Shown: positions 16,530 through 26,984, counted from the first letter of the stretch. The stretch is 64,000 bases of DNA from Gemmatimonadota bacterium (GCA_020348925.1 CP070758.1:2416874-2480873), one strand, 5' to 3'. The notes: generated by a model from the sequence alone, not told the origin. Numbers and translations are program-made.

Positions 16530-17531
16530 ATGAGGCTTGAAAAAGCACTTTTGGTCGTCAGTGTTCAGAACGATTTCTGCTCGGGTGGTGCTCTGACCGT
16601 TCCGTGGGGTGATGACGTTGTACCGGTGCTCAATGCGTACATTGAGCTCTTTTCTGAGAGGCGCTTGCCGGTTTTTGCCTCGCGGAATTGGCATCCAAAA
16701 AGGTCAAAGCATTTTCGGGAGTTCGGCGGTCAATGGCCCATCCATTGTGTGCAGAATACCGATGGAGCCCGATTCCATGGAGCACTCACATTGCCCCAAG
16801 ATGTCATTGTCCTGTCAAAGGGGATGGATCCTGAGAAGGATACCTATTCGGATTTTGAGTCGTTCGATTCCAACGGAGTCGCTTTTTCAGATATACTGAG
16901 AATTCTTGGAATAGATGAATTGTTCGTAGGTGGACTTGCCACGGACTCCTGTGTCAAGCATACGGTTCTCGATGCGCTGAAATTTGGATTTCAGGTGAAA
17001 TTATTGATGGATGGTATCAGAGGCGTCAATGTAAAATCCAAAGATTCAGAAGCTGCGATACGGGAGATGATGAAGCATGGCGCCAAGAAGATGACTCTGG
17101 GGAGGCTGCCGGCTTCCGTGCCGGAGCGGAAGCGTGCAACCTGCGATCACATCGGTATTTTCACTATGAACGTCAAAAAATTATCCGATTTTTATGTGAG
17201 GACCCTGGGGTTCAAAAGTGAAAAGGAAGAGGTGTTCACCACGTCCCTTATGAGAAAGGCTCTGGGAGTGCATTCGGATTGTATGATGATTCGACTTGTA
17301 TCGGGCGATGTCAGACTTGAGTTATTCCAACCAACTTCGGTTCGGCTCGCAAGGAGGCTCAATATTTCGGCAGGCTACAATCATTGGGGATATCACGTCG
17401 GTGACAGAGGGAGATATGTTCGGAAGCTCAAAAAAAAAGGTGTTCCTATCATTGAGGTTCGACGGAACGACCGGACAGTCTATTTCGTGAAAGATCCCGA
17501 TGGAAACAGGATCGAAATTCGAGGATATTAA
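16530..17531 (+). CDS. Nicotinamidase/isochorismatase-like domain fused to a glyoxalase/VOC domain
   Basis: 333 residues. Residues 1-195 are a cysteine hydrolase of the PncA type with catalytic Asp15 (VQNDFCSGGAL), Lys97 and Cys141 (GLATDSCVKHT). The metal site has His55 and His72, but the usual Asp is Asn53 in SRNWHP. Residues 203-333 form a vicinal-oxygen-chelate domain starting CDHIGIFTMNVKKLSDFYVRTLGF and ending YFVKDPDGNRIEIRGY. PncA deamidates nicotinamide in NAD salvage; the VOC partner suggests a further metal-dependent step on an unknown product. ATG 16530 with GGAG 9 nt upstream is preferred over TTG 16467. Fprr-type flavoprotein gene follows. Confidence 0.85.
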   Translation: MRLEKALLVVSVQNDFCSGGALTVPWGDDVVPVLNAYIELFSERRLPVFASRNWHPKRSKHFREFGGQWPIHCVQNTDGARFHGALTLPQDVIVLSKGMDPEKDTYSDFESFDSNGVAFSDILRILGIDELFVGGLATDSCVKHTVLDALKFGFQVKLLMDGIRGVNVKSKDSEAAIREMMKHGAKKMTLGRLPASVPERKRATCDHIGIFTMNVKKLSDFYVRTLGFKSEKEEVFTTSLMRKALGVHSDCMMIRLVSGDVRLELFQPTSVRLARRLNISAGYNHWGYHVGDRGRYVRKLKKKGVPIIEVRRNDRTVYFVKDPDGNRIEIRGY

Positions 17532-17570
17532 ACCAACCGTGAAGTGGCACAGGAATTGGAGGTATACGGA

Positions 17571-18770
17571 ATGCCAGCAGTGGAAATCAAGCCAGGCGTC
17601 TACTGGATCGGAGTTAATGACCGGACCACAGATCTTTTTGAAGGTCTGTGGCCCATCACGAAGGAGGGGGTCTCATACAACAGCTATTTTGTGGACGATG
17701 AGAAGAAAGTTCTTATCGATTTGACCAAATCCTTCAAAGTTGATGAGTTTCTCAATCAGATCAGCCAGATTACGGATATTGCACGGATCGATTATATCGT
17801 GATCAACCATATGGAGCCGGATCACTCCGGCGTGTTGAGCACGATGAGGAAGATCGCACCGAATGTGACTCTTGTAGGGTGCAAGAAGACAAAAGACATG
17901 TTGGCATCATTTCTCGGTATTACAGAAAATATCAGAGTTATCCAAGACGGAGAAACCCTCCCTCTTGGAAAAAGGGAGCTGCAATTCTTCGTCACTCCCT
18001 TCGTCCACTGGCCTGAGACCATTATGACCTATGAGCTGTCGGATAAGATACTCTTCTCCTGCGATGCCTTCGGTGGATACGGCGCACTTCGGGGGGCGAT
18101 ATTTGACGACGAGTGCACGGATTTCGATTTCTATGAGAGAGAGTCGCTCCGGTATTATGTCAATATCGTGGCCAAATACAGCGCTCCTGTGCTCAAGGCT
18201 ACTGACAGACTGACCGATGTTCCCGTTGATATTATCGCGCCCTCCCACGGTCTGATCTGGCGAAAAAATCCTCAGATCATTGTCCAATTGTACAAAACGT
18301 GGGCGGGGTATGCAGGTGGAAAGACCGAACCCGGTGTGACACTCGTATACGGTTCGATGTACGGCAATACCGAGGCGATGATGAACGCCGTGGCGCAAGG
18401 TATCTCAAGCGTTGGCGTTCCCGTGGATATCTTTGATGCGGCGCGGACCCATTCCAGTTATATTTTACCGTCGTTATGGACGAAGAGAGGGGTGATGATC
18501 GGCGCCCCCACGTACGAGACGAAGTTGTTCCCGCCGGTGGCCCAGATTCTTGAGATGGCGGTTCAAAAGCGCGTCTTGAATAAGAAAGTGGCTGTTTTTG
18601 GAAGTTACGGATGGAGTAAAGGAGCCGAAAAACATCTGGAGGAGATCATCGCACCGCTGGAATGGGAGATGGTCGATCTGTTCCAGTTCAACGGGCGTCC
18701 GACCCAGGAGGATCTGAAAAAAGGTGAGACATTTGGGGTGAACTTTGCTACTCTCGTAAAGACTGAGTAG
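17571..18770 (+). CDS. fprA: A-type flavoprotein / rubredoxin:oxygen oxidoreductase (flavodiiron protein)
   Basis: 399 residues: an N-terminal metallo-beta-lactamase-like diiron domain and a C-terminal flavodoxin domain. Diiron ligands are all visible: His80, Glu82, Asp84, His85 (HMEPDHSG), His146, Asp165 and His226. The FMN loop is YGSMYGNTEAM (about residues 262-272). The enzyme reduces O2 (or NO) to water with electrons from rubredoxin, whose gene follows 51 nt downstream. ATG 17571 is 8 nt after TTGGAGGT and matches the family's start; GTG 17544 lacks a site. Confidence 0.96.
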   Translation: MPAVEIKPGVYWIGVNDRTTDLFEGLWPITKEGVSYNSYFVDDEKKVLIDLTKSFKVDEFLNQISQITDIARIDYIVINHMEPDHSGVLSTMRKIAPNVTLVGCKKTKDMLASFLGITENIRVIQDGETLPLGKRELQFFVTPFVHWPETIMTYELSDKILFSCDAFGGYGALRGAIFDDECTDFDFYERESLRYYVNIVAKYSAPVLKATDRLTDVPVDIIAPSHGLIWRKNPQIIVQLYKTWAGYAGGKTEPGVTLVYGSMYGNTEAMMNAVAQGISSVGVPVDIFDAARTHSSYILPSLWTKRGVMIGAPTYETKLFPPVAQILEMAVQKRVLNKKVAVFGSYGWSKGAEKHLEEIIAPLEWEMVDLFQFNGRPTQEDLKKGETFGVNFATLVKTE

Positions 18771-18821
18771 TGATCGTGAATTGCACTGAATAGGCGATTT
18801 GGAGAGGAGGTGAGAGAATAA

Positions 18822-18986
18822 ATGGAAAAATGGCAATGTATCGTGTGTGGTTACGTGTATGATCCTGAGAAGGGTGATCCGGACAACGGAGTCAATCCCG
18901 GAACGTCTTTTGCGGATGTACCCGACGATTGGATCTGCCCGGAATGTGGAGCGCCGAAGGATCAGTTTGAAAAAATGAGCGAATAA
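18822..18986 (+). CDS. Rubredoxin 1
   Basis: 54-residue rubredoxin with Cys6, Cys9, Cys39 and Cys42 around one Fe ([10 protein letters not shown]...CPECGAPK). It carries one electron at a time in the cytoplasm. Immediately behind fprA, it is the likely electron donor of that oxygen reductase and of rubrerythrin and SOR. GGAGAGGAGG precedes the ATG. A closely similar rubredoxin lies at 24196. Confidence 0.97.
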   Translation: MEKWQCIVCGYVYDPEKGDPDNGVNPGTSFADVPDDWICPECGAPKDQFEKMSE

Positions 18987-18997
18987 GGAGGACCTGG

Positions 18998-19495
18998 ATG
19001 GACAAGGACATCGACATGTTGGGCGCCATTGAGCTGGCTATGGAGGCTGAAGACAAAGCGCATACGTTTTACAAAGAGGGTGCGGAGAAAACCGAACATC
19101 CGCGGGGGAAAGACCTCTTTCTCCAACTGGCCGATTTTGAGAAGAATCATTACGACCATTTGAAGAGGCTGCATGAGTCCTTGAGCGGTTCGGGTCAGTA
19201 CATCGATTATGGCGGTACGTCGTTTTCGAAATCCGAGGTCGAGGCCACATCCGAGGTGGCGGGCGAACCGAAGAAGACCGAGGTTCTTGAGATATTGAAC
19301 ATGGCCATCGGGGCCGAGCGCGAAGCTCAAAAGCGGTATGCGGATCTGGCCGGGCAGACGAGCGATCCGTCCGGCCGGAACATGTTTCAAACATTATCGG
19401 AAGAAGAGGGCGTCCACCTGCGGATTTTAAACGACGAATATTATAACATCGCAAATCAGGGGTCGTGGAGTTCCAAGTCCCTGTGGAGTGAGTAG
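18998..19495 (+). CDS. Two-repeat ferritin-like protein 7
   Basis: 165 residues starting 11 nt after rubredoxin, so certainly co-transcribed with it. Half one: AMEAEDKAHTFYKEG and DFEKNHYDHL. Half two: AIGAEREAQKRYADL and SEEEGVHLRIL. Compared with paralogues, half two carries a R-Y where others have F-Y. The C-terminal NQGSWSSKSLWSE echoes the Trp-rich tails of proteins 1 and 4. Direct partnership with rubredoxin is suggested by position: this gene could be a rubrerythrin whose rubredoxin domain is a separate protein. Confidence 0.83.
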   Translation: MDKDIDMLGAIELAMEAEDKAHTFYKEGAEKTEHPRGKDLFLQLADFEKNHYDHLKRLHESLSGSGQYIDYGGTSFSKSEVEATSEVAGEPKKTEVLEILNMAIGAEREAQKRYADLAGQTSDPSGRNMFQTLSEEEGVHLRILNDEYYNIANQGSWSSKSLWSE

Positions 19496-19650
19496 TCGGA
19501 TTTTTGAAGGGGAGTGCACTTTCCCTTGCGTGTTTCACATCGCATGTGAGAGGAAGGAGCTGAAAGGCATGATCTTGGGAGCCTGTTTTGATACGGGCTC
19601 CCAGAGTATCATTCGTTCTTGCCCAATCCGTCACGTCTCATGTTCTTCTC

Positions 19651-20811
19651 ATGAATTATCTGACAGCATTAGCCGTTTTTCTTATTGTTGGTTATGCCCT
19701 CGGGCGTGGGGCCGGTAAAATCCATCTGCCGGAGGTGGTTGGGTTAATTCTCTGCGGTGTGCTCGTGGGACCATCAGCCCTGGGGCTCTTTTCGAAATCC
19801 TTTCTTGAGAATTTCAAAGTCATTGAAATCGTGGCCCTCTCATTTATCGCCTACCAAATTGGCGGCGAGTTGGATCTTCGTCAAGTGCATCGCGAGGGGA
19901 AGGCCCTCGGCTTCGTTGTTTTTTTCCAGGCCTTTGCGGCTTATGCGTGCGTAGCGGGTCTGGTGTGGCTTTGGAGTAAGGATATTGTTTTTTCCACACT
20001 CTTGGCTGCAACGGCGGTAGCAACAGCACCGGCCTCGGTAAAAGCGGTCTTGGATGAGAGTCGAGCTCAGGGACCGTTTACAAAATTTCTCTATCATGTC
20101 GTGGCCATAGATGATTTTTTTGCCGTTCTTTTTTTTGCACTCACTCTGAGCATATTAGGATTGGAAGGACACATCGTTCTCCATTCAGTGTACGAAATTG
20201 TTGGAGCGCTCTGCATCGGGACCGTCTTGGGATTTGGAATTTATTTGCTTCAAAGACATCATGCCCAGGTTGAGACACTCCTCATCTATGAAGTCGGCGG
20301 ATTATTACTCGGAGTTGGCGTATCCCTTACATACGGTTTTTCCTATCTCATTGCGGGAATGATGTTCGGGTTTACTCTGGTCAATCTGTCTCGACAGGGT
20401 CGCAACCTGTTCGCACTCTCCCGGAGTCTTGAGAGAGTGATCTACGTTATATTCTTCGTTCTCATAGGAACACAATTTGAACTGAATGCCATATTGAAAA
20501 TGGGTTGGATAGGATTTTTATATGTTATCGGAAGGGCTGTGGGGAAATTTGTGGGGGTCAAGATTGGAGGGACCATCGGACGTGCCCCGGGGGTCATACG
20601 AAGCTATTTGGGAGCCGGATTGCTGCCGCAGGAGGGAGTCACAATTGGTCTTGTCTACGTTATAGGAGGACGCTACCCTCAATTGAGCCAAGCGGTGACT
20701 GCCGTTGTATTATCGGCAATAATTATTAATGAAATTATCGGTCCACTCGGTGTACGATGGGCCGTCACAAAAGCAGGTGAAGCAAGATTTCAGGAAGATG
20801 AAAAGGAATAG
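19651..20811 (+). CDS. CPA2-family cation:proton antiporter
   Basis: 386-residue integral membrane protein with about 12 hydrophobic segments, beginning in a typical CPA2 helix ([26 protein letters not shown]). The two-residue region [10 protein letters not shown] in the middle helix carries the paired acidic residues expected at the ion-binding site of the superfamily (TAP..AVLDES upstream). No C-terminal NAD-binding (TrkA-N) domain. Exchanges Na+ or K+ for H+, ion not assignable. ATG 19651 lacks a clear ribosome-binding site; TTG 19588 with GGGAG upstream would add 21 residues. Confidence 0.8.
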   Translation: MNYLTALAVFLIVGYALGRGAGKIHLPEVVGLILCGVLVGPSALGLFSKSFLENFKVIEIVALSFIAYQIGGELDLRQVHREGKALGFVVFFQAFAAYACVAGLVWLWSKDIVFSTLLAATAVATAPASVKAVLDESRAQGPFTKFLYHVVAIDDFFAVLFFALTLSILGLEGHIVLHSVYEIVGALCIGTVLGFGIYLLQRHHAQVETLLIYEVGGLLLGVGVSLTYGFSYLIAGMMFGFTLVNLSRQGRNLFALSRSLERVIYVIFFVLIGTQFELNAILKMGWIGFLYVIGRAVGKFVGVKIGGTIGRAPGVIRSYLGAGLLPQEGVTIGLVYVIGGRYPQLSQAVTAVVLSAIIINEIIGPLGVRWAVTKAGEARFQEDEKE

Positions 20812-20855
20812 ATGTTTCTCTGTTTTCTGTCGGCGTATTCATTGGAGGAGCGACA

Positions 20856-22973
20856 ATGTCCCGGGGATCTGCGGTCGGTAGCTCACAAGCCACTCCAAAC
20901 AGATTGATATCGGAAAAAAGTCCCTATCTGCTCCAACATGCCCATAATCCAGTTGACTGGTACCCCTGGGGCAAGGAGGCTTTTGACATAGCGGTGAAGG
21001 AAGACAAACCGATCTTTCTGTCCATCGGATATTCTACCTGCCACTGGTGTCATGTCATGGCGCACGAGTCCTTTGAAGATCCTGAAGTGGCCCAAGCGAT
21101 GAACAACACTTTTGTATCCATCAAGGTGGATAAAGAGGAACGACCTGACATTGATAGCATCTATATGACCGTCTGCCAGATGATGACGGGCAGCGGCGGC
21201 TGGCCCTTGACCGTTGTGATGACTCCGGAAAAGATGCCCTTCTTCGCGGCGACGTATATTCCCAGGGAATCGAGATTCGGGCGAGTCGGCATGAAGGAGC
21301 TGATCCCTCAGATTCGGGAAAAATGGAAATCCCAAAGAGAAGAGATCCTCAATTCGGCCGAGAACGTCGCCGGACAACTCAGACGTGTTACCAGTGTATC
21401 CCCCGGTGCAGAATTGGGCAGGGATGTTTTGACCGCTGCCTTCCGAACGCTTTCGAGGCGTTTCGATGAGCACTACGGAGGGTTTGGTAAGGCGCCCAAA
21501 TTTCCAACGCCCCACAATCTCACGTTTCTCCTGCGCTACTGGAAAAGCACCGGAGATGAAAAGGCCCTGCGCATGGCAGAGAAAACCCTTCAATTCATGC
21601 GTCGAGGCGGCGTGTACGACCATATCGGATTTGGCTTCCACAGATATTCCACTGATGAGCGGTGGCTCGTTCCTCATTTTGAGAAAATGCTTTACGATCA
21701 AGCTTTATTGACAATGGCATATGTGGAGGCGTATCAAGCCACAGGTAAGGAAGAGTACAAAAGGACTGGGGAGGAAGTCCTGTCCTACGTCTTACGGGAT
21801 ATGACTTCCCCAGAGGGCGGATTTTACTCTGCCGAGGATGCGGACAGCGAAGGTGAAGAAGGAAAGTTTTACCTGTGGGAGGAGGGTGAAATCAGAGGGG
21901 TGCTGCCGCCGGAGGAAGCCGAAGTGATCATACGTGCCCTCAATGTTGAAGAGAAGGGCAATTTCAGGGGTGAATCGACCGGAGAGAAAACCAATGAGAA
22001 TATTCTTCATCTCAGGATGTCTTTGGCCGAGTCTGTTCCAGAGTTGGGGCTTGAACAGGGGGAACTGCTGCACCGTTTGGAGTCGGCCAGAAGAGCGCTG
22101 TTCGATGTGAGGCAGAGACGTCCCCGTCCCTTTAGGGACGAGAAGATTCTGACGGATTGGAACGGCTTAATGATAGCGGCATTGGCCAAAGCAGCGCGCG
22201 TTTTTGATAATGCTGATTATACGAATGCAGCCGGTACGGCAACGGCGTTTGTTCTTTCGAGAATGCGAGATAAAGAAGGACGACTCTATCATCGATTTGG
22301 AGATGGTGAAGTGGCTCTTGGGGGATTCCTGGATGACTATGCTTTTTTTACGTGGGGTCTTATAGAGATGTACGAAACCACCTTTGAAGTCGACTATCTG
22401 AAAGCGGCACTCGAAATGACGGAGAGAATGATACACCATTTTTGGGATAAGTCTGAGGGTGGATTCTACTTTACTGCGGACGATGCCGAGACCACGCTTA
22501 TCAGAAGGAAGGAGATATATGACGGTGCGATCCCTTCGGGAAATTCCGTGGCCATGTTGAACCTGCTCCGCTTAGGTCGAATGACGGCTCGTCCTGAATT
22601 TGCGGAGAACGCTGCGCACATTGGGCGAGCCTTTTCCAAAGATATTGAGAGGACTCCGGTGGCATATACCCAGCTCATGAGCGCCTTGGATTTCCAATCT
22701 GGGGAATCCTATGAAGTCGTTCTTGTCGGAGATGTGTTGTCCGCCGATACAAAAGTGATGCTCGATGCGCTTCGAAAACGATTCCTCCCGAAGACAGTGG
22801 TGCTTTTTTCTCCTGCACATGGGGAATCATCCGAAATCTCAAAGCTCGCCGACTATACGCAATCCATGTCGAGTATCAATGGAAAAACAACCGCCTATGT
22901 TTGCCAGAACTATAGCTGTAAACAACCGACGACAGATGTAAGAAAAGTGCTTCAAATATTGAAAGAGAAATGA
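20856..22973 (+). CDS. Thioredoxin-domain (DUF255) protein, YyaL/SSP411-like
   Basis: 705 residues. Residues 15-180 are the DUF255 thioredoxin-like domain, with NPVDWYPWG near the start and redox pair Cys62/Cys65 in CHWCH. The rest is an all-helical six-hairpin (glycosidase-like toroid) domain, as in the YyaL/SSP411 family ([45 protein letters not shown]). Biochemical role is not established for the family. It is long and complete. Confidence 0.88.
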   Translation: MSRGSAVGSSQATPNRLISEKSPYLLQHAHNPVDWYPWGKEAFDIAVKEDKPIFLSIGYSTCHWCHVMAHESFEDPEVAQAMNNTFVSIKVDKEERPDIDSIYMTVCQMMTGSGGWPLTVVMTPEKMPFFAATYIPRESRFGRVGMKELIPQIREKWKSQREEILNSAENVAGQLRRVTSVSPGAELGRDVLTAAFRTLSRRFDEHYGGFGKAPKFPTPHNLTFLLRYWKSTGDEKALRMAEKTLQFMRRGGVYDHIGFGFHRYSTDERWLVPHFEKMLYDQALLTMAYVEAYQATGKEEYKRTGEEVLSYVLRDMTSPEGGFYSAEDADSEGEEGKFYLWEEGEIRGVLPPEEAEVIIRALNVEEKGNFRGESTGEKTNENILHLRMSLAESVPELGLEQGELLHRLESARRALFDVRQRRPRPFRDEKILTDWNGLMIAALAKAARVFDNADYTNAAGTATAFVLSRMRDKEGRLYHRFGDGEVALGGFLDDYAFFTWGLIEMYETTFEVDYLKAALEMTERMIHHFWDKSEGGFYFTADDAETTLIRRKEIYDGAIPSGNSVAMLNLLRLGRMTARPEFAENAAHIGRAFSKDIERTPVAYTQLMSALDFQSGESYEVVLVGDVLSADTKVMLDALRKRFLPKTVVLFSPAHGESSEISKLADYTQSMSSINGKTTAYVCQNYSCKQPTTDVRKVLQILKEK

Positions 22974-23060
22974 AGTATGCAGTTTACGAATACAGAAATC
23001 TGAACACGATCTGAAAGAGCAGAAGGATTGAAAACAGTGATAGCTATCAGGGAGGCGAAA

Positions 23061-24170
23061 ATGAATAAAATATTCTTCCTTAAAAAGAGAACTTTTTACG
23101 TCCTCATGATGTGTCTGACATCGTGCATAGTACTCCGCATCATGCTCCATGCTCAGGAATCTGTCCCGAAACTTATCGATGCGAAATGGTTGAAGGAAAA
23201 CCTTTCGAGAGAGAACATGCGGATCGTTGATGTAAGAGACGATGTCAAAGAGTACTGGAAGGGTCATATCCCCGGTGCTGTCTATCTCGATCCTGAAGCG
23301 ATGAAGTGGCCTCAGGGAGGGGTACCGGTGAAATTGATCCGGCCTGCGGCTTTTGTGGAATTACTGGGAGAAATGGGTATTGATCGAAACACGTTCGTCA
23401 TTGCCTATTCTGAGAGAGGGGACTTCAGCGCTCCATATTTGGTGTGGGCTCTCGATTATATCGGTCATGAAAAGAGCGCGGTGTTGGACGGTGGTTTTTT
23501 GAAATGGGAGAAGGAGAAAGGTGCTGTAACTCAGGACTATCCTCAAATAGGGAGCGAACGGTATCCCCCTCCTTCAGGCTTGAATGAAAATGTCCGGGCG
23601 ACGTTGAAGCAAGTGGAGCAATCCATAGGGCAGGAAGACGTGCTTGTGCTCGATGTCAGGACCGAAGCGCTCTATACAGGGGAAGCGGGTGTCTGGAAAC
23701 GGAGGGGACATATTCAGGGTGCTGTCCATCACTTCTGGGGTGATGACATGAATGAGGACGGCACATGGAAAGAGGCTAAAGAAATACGGAGGATATACGA
23801 GACGTTAGGCGCTACCCCTGATAAGACGATTATTGTCTCCTGCGGTCAGGGGAGTATGTCCTCTCATACGTATTTTACCCTCAAGCATGTTCTTGGTTAT
23901 CCCAAGGTGAAACACTACGACGGGAGCTTTCATGAGTGGTCGAACCTTGAGGAACTTCCGGTCCAATCCGGTCGGAGTGCAGGACCGGATCCGGAAAAGC
24001 TCCTTCAGAACAGGTGCACGGCCTGTCACAATCTGGACCGGGTCCACAAGCAGAAGGAAGACGCGGCCGGCTGGGAGAAGATCATCGACCGGATGATTAA
24101 GAGAGGCACAAAGCTTAATGAGACTGAACGGATGATGCTGGTGGATTTTCTCTCGAAAAAAGGGAAGTAA
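23061..24170 (+). CDS. Exported double rhodanese (sulfurtransferase) fused to a cytochrome c domain
   Basis: 369 residues. The N-terminus has a hydrophobic export segment (about residues 8-32). Two rhodanese domains follow: the first has the fold but no catalytic Cys (YSERGDF), the second has one in [12 protein letters not shown]. The C-terminal about 75 residues carry a single CTACH heme-c site with a downstream MIKRG Met, a monoheme cytochrome c. Thiosulfate sulfurtransferase activity with electron transfer out of sulfane sulfur chemistry is plausible. ATG 23061 is set by GGGAGG 5 nt upstream. Confidence 0.85.
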   Translation: MNKIFFLKKRTFYVLMMCLTSCIVLRIMLHAQESVPKLIDAKWLKENLSRENMRIVDVRDDVKEYWKGHIPGAVYLDPEAMKWPQGGVPVKLIRPAAFVELLGEMGIDRNTFVIAYSERGDFSAPYLVWALDYIGHEKSAVLDGGFLKWEKEKGAVTQDYPQIGSERYPPPSGLNENVRATLKQVEQSIGQEDVLVLDVRTEALYTGEAGVWKRRGHIQGAVHHFWGDDMNEDGTWKEAKEIRRIYETLGATPDKTIIVSCGQGSMSSHTYFTLKHVLGYPKVKHYDGSFHEWSNLEELPVQSGRSAGPDPEKLLQNRCTACHNLDRVHKQKEDAAGWEKIIDRMIKRGTKLNETERMMLVDFLSKKGK

Positions 24171-24195
24171 GAGACCATATGAAAGGAGGAACGCT

Positions 24196-24360
24196 GTGAG
24201 TAAATGGGAGTGTTTGGCATGCGGATACATCTACGATCCGGCAAAAGGTGATCCTGAAAACGACATTGGGCCGAACGTGCCTTTCGAGGATCTACCGGAC
24301 GATTGGGTCTGCCCTGCCTGCGGAGCGGGGAAGGATATGTTTGAAAAACTGGAGGGCTGA
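24196..24360 (+). CDS. Rubredoxin 2
   Basis: 54 residues with Cys6, Cys9, Cys39, Cys42 ([10 protein letters not shown]...CPACGAGK) binding one Fe. GTG start with AAAGGAGG 10 nt upstream. It ends 4 nt before the KorA start, so it is translated with the 2-oxoacid:ferredoxin oxidoreductase genes. It may draw electrons from that enzyme, in contrast to the fprA-linked rubredoxin. Confidence 0.95.
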   Translation: MSKWECLACGYIYDPAKGDPENDIGPNVPFEDLPDDWVCPACGAGKDMFEKLEG

Positions 24361-24364
24361 GCGT

Positions 24365-26110
24365 ATGGTTACCAATGACATGTCGTTCCTCATCGGAGGA
24401 GATGCCGGGCAGGGGGTGGAATCGAGCGGGGCAGGATTCGCCAAGGCGCTGGCCAGGGGTGGGCTGCACATCTTCGCCATGCAGGACTATCACTCGCGGA
24501 TCCGAGGCGGACACAATTTTTTTCAGATTCGGGTGAACAAACGAAGCGTCCATTCTCACACCGAAGCCGTTCACCTGGTGTTGGCTCTGACTGAGGACAC
24601 AATATCGAAGCACACAGAATCCCTCGTTCCGGGCGGTGGGATCATTTACGATGCCGAAGTTGAAGTGACCGAGAAGGAGCTTGATGAAAAGGATATTAGG
24701 CTCTTTCCGGTTCCGTTGTCGAAGATGGCACAAGAGCATGGGGGAGCAGAGGTGATGAGAAATACGGCAGCCCTTGGTGCGGCTGCAGGTGTCGTTGAGT
24801 ACGAAATTGATCGGATTGAAAGTGTCATCAGGGATAACTTTCGGAAAAAAGGCGAAGCCGTCATTGAGAACAACCTCAAAGTGGCGGGGGCCGCCTATCG
24901 CTTTGCTCGCGAGCACTACGCCGCCGAATTCGAATTCAAGCTCAAAACCGTGGATGCTCCTGCAAGAATGGTCATCAATGGCAACCACGCTTTCGCCCTG
25001 GGGGCTGCGGTCTCGGGCTGCAAGTTCGTGGCAGGGTATCCCATGACCCCGGGAACATCCGTTCTCATTTGGATGGCCACCCATGGGAAGCGCTTGGGCA
25101 TTGTTACGAAACACACGGAGGATGAGATCGCCGCCATCTGTATGGCCATCGGCGCCGGTCATGCCGGGGTGAGGGCCATGGTGCCGACCTCAGGCGGCGG
25201 CTTCGCCCTTATGGCCGAGGCATTGGGTCTGGCCGGGATGACGGAGACACCGGTCGTCATCTTTGAGGCCCAGCGGCCAGGACCCTCGACCGGTTTTGCC
25301 ACCAGAACCGAGCAGGGAGACTTACTCTTCATGCTTCATGCCTCCCAGGGTGAGTTTCCCCGTATTGTTCTCAGTCCCTGTACTGTGGAGCAATGTTACC
25401 AGGCAGGGGTACGGGCCTTCAACTTTGCGGAGAAGTACCAGTGTCCGGTCATCGTCCTTTCCGATAATTATCTGGCCAATTCCCTGAGGACCCTTGACCA
25501 TGACCAATTTGACTTCAATCAGGTTGCCATCGATCGCGGTGCTTTTCTTACGGATGAGGATATGGAAAACCTTTCGGATGCGTATAAACGCTATGCGTTC
25601 ACGGAATCGGGGATTTCACCGCGAGCTATAGCCGGTCACCCGAAAGCTGTGTACTCCACGACGAGCGATGAGCATGACGAGTACGGCCACATCACCGAGG
25701 ATGCCGGCAACAGGGTGAAAATGATGGACAAGCGCATGAGAAAGCTCGAAGAGGCGGCTCGGGATATGCAACCGCCGGAGTTGTACGGTCCTCACAGGGC
25801 GGATGTGACCTTCATCTGCTGGGGATCGACGTACGGTCCTCTGCGCGAGGCTGTTGATATCCTCAATGAAGACGGAGACAGGGCCAATCTTCTCACAATT
25901 ATGGATATGTGGCCGTTTCCCAAGGACAGCGTCGGTCAAAGGATCGATGCATCGAAACGCGTCATTATCGTTGAGGGGAATTACGCTGGGCAGTTGGCCG
26001 AGCTGATCCGAATGTGCACCGGTCGAGAAATAGAGGAACGGATCCTGAGATTTGACGGTCGTCCCTTCTCGCCGGAATATATTCTTCAGCGGTTGAAGGA
26101 AGGAGAATGA
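24365..26110 (+). CDS. korA: 2-oxoacid:ferredoxin oxidoreductase, fused gamma-alpha subunit (KorA)
   Basis: 581 residues: a gamma domain at the N-terminus (GGDAGQGVESSGAGFAKAL, RGGHNFFQIRV) fused to the alpha pyrimidine-binding domain (GYPMTPGTSVL, HTEDEIAAICMAIGAGHAGVRAMVPTSGGG). With the beta subunit 4 nt downstream it forms a TPP enzyme oxidising a 2-oxoacid, probably 2-oxoglutarate by family, to acyl-CoA with reduced ferredoxin. No ferredoxin domain is fused; a free ferredoxin lies at 32737. Confidence 0.93.
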   Translation: MVTNDMSFLIGGDAGQGVESSGAGFAKALARGGLHIFAMQDYHSRIRGGHNFFQIRVNKRSVHSHTEAVHLVLALTEDTISKHTESLVPGGGIIYDAEVEVTEKELDEKDIRLFPVPLSKMAQEHGGAEVMRNTAALGAAAGVVEYEIDRIESVIRDNFRKKGEAVIENNLKVAGAAYRFAREHYAAEFEFKLKTVDAPARMVINGNHAFALGAAVSGCKFVAGYPMTPGTSVLIWMATHGKRLGIVTKHTEDEIAAICMAIGAGHAGVRAMVPTSGGGFALMAEALGLAGMTETPVVIFEAQRPGPSTGFATRTEQGDLLFMLHASQGEFPRIVLSPCTVEQCYQAGVRAFNFAEKYQCPVIVLSDNYLANSLRTLDHDQFDFNQVAIDRGAFLTDEDMENLSDAYKRYAFTESGISPRAIAGHPKAVYSTTSDEHDEYGHITEDAGNRVKMMDKRMRKLEEAARDMQPPELYGPHRADVTFICWGSTYGPLREAVDILNEDGDRANLLTIMDMWPFPKDSVGQRIDASKRVIIVEGNYAGQLAELIRMCTGREIEERILRFDGRPFSPEYILQRLKEGE

Positions 26111-26114
26111 GCCT

Positions 26115-26984
26115 ATGTCTGAGATGAAAGATTTTCTTAGCCCGGTGAGACCGACGTGGTGTCCTGGTTGCGGGAATCATGGTATTTGGAACGCCCTGAA
26201 AATGGCTCTGGCCGATCTCGATCTGTCACCGCATGAGGTCCTGCTTGTGTCCGGTATCGGCTGTGGAAGCAAACTCCCCGATTACACCCGAGCCAATGGA
26301 TATCAAAGTCTTCACGGGCGAACTGTGCCCGTGGCAACCGGTGCCAAATTGGCCAATCATGCCCTCACAGTGATAGCCGTTCACGGCGACGGGGACGGTT
26401 ACGGCATGGGCATGGGGCACTTTGTGCACGCGGCCCGGCGAAACATCGATCTCGTGGATATTCACCAGGATAATCAGATCTACGGACTCACCAAGGGACA
26501 ATACTCGCCGACGAGTGACCACGGTTTTCTCAGTAAAACGTCGCCCGAAGGGGCCATTGAAACCGCAGTCCGGCCTTTGGCCACGGCATTGGCGGCAGGG
26601 GCGACCTTTGTCTCACGCGGTTTCGCCCTGGATCCGAAGCACCTCTCCCGGGTTATTCAAAAAGCGATCCAACATAAGGGCTATGCCTTGGTCGACATCC
26701 TGCAGCCGTGCGTGACCTTTAACAAGGTGAACACCTACGACTGGTACAAGGAGCGGGTGTACAAGGTGGAAGATGAGGATGATTACGATCCCACGAATCG
26801 CGAACGTGCCTTTCGGATAGCTTGCGAGTGGGGCGATCGCATTCCCACCGGTGTGGTCTATCAGGTTGAGGGTGTTCCCTCGTACGAAGATCAGATCCCG
26901 GCCCTTGAGGCAGGGCCCCTGGTCAAACAGCCGCTGCAGCGGAGTATGGAGGAGTACGAGGCGTTAAAGGAGGAGTTTGTATAG
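26115..26984 (+). CDS. korB: 2-oxoacid:ferredoxin oxidoreductase beta subunit (KorB)
   Basis: 289 residues. TPP-binding GDGDGYGMG...N motif with downstream KGQYSPTS, and the [4Fe-4S] cysteines Cys16, Cys19 (TWCPGCGNH), Cys50 and the later ILQPCVTFN. It is the catalytic partner of the upstream gene, reading 4 nt after it. Acts in the cytoplasm, oxidative or reductive direction depending on ferredoxin state. Confidence 0.93.
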   Translation: MSEMKDFLSPVRPTWCPGCGNHGIWNALKMALADLDLSPHEVLLVSGIGCGSKLPDYTRANGYQSLHGRTVPVATGAKLANHALTVIAVHGDGDGYGMGMGHFVHAARRNIDLVDIHQDNQIYGLTKGQYSPTSDHGFLSKTSPEGAIETAVRPLATALAAGATFVSRGFALDPKHLSRVIQKAIQHKGYALVDILQPCVTFNKVNTYDWYKERVYKVEDEDDYDPTNRERAFRIACEWGDRIPTGVVYQVEGVPSYEDQIPALEAGPLVKQPLQRSMEEYEALKEEFV

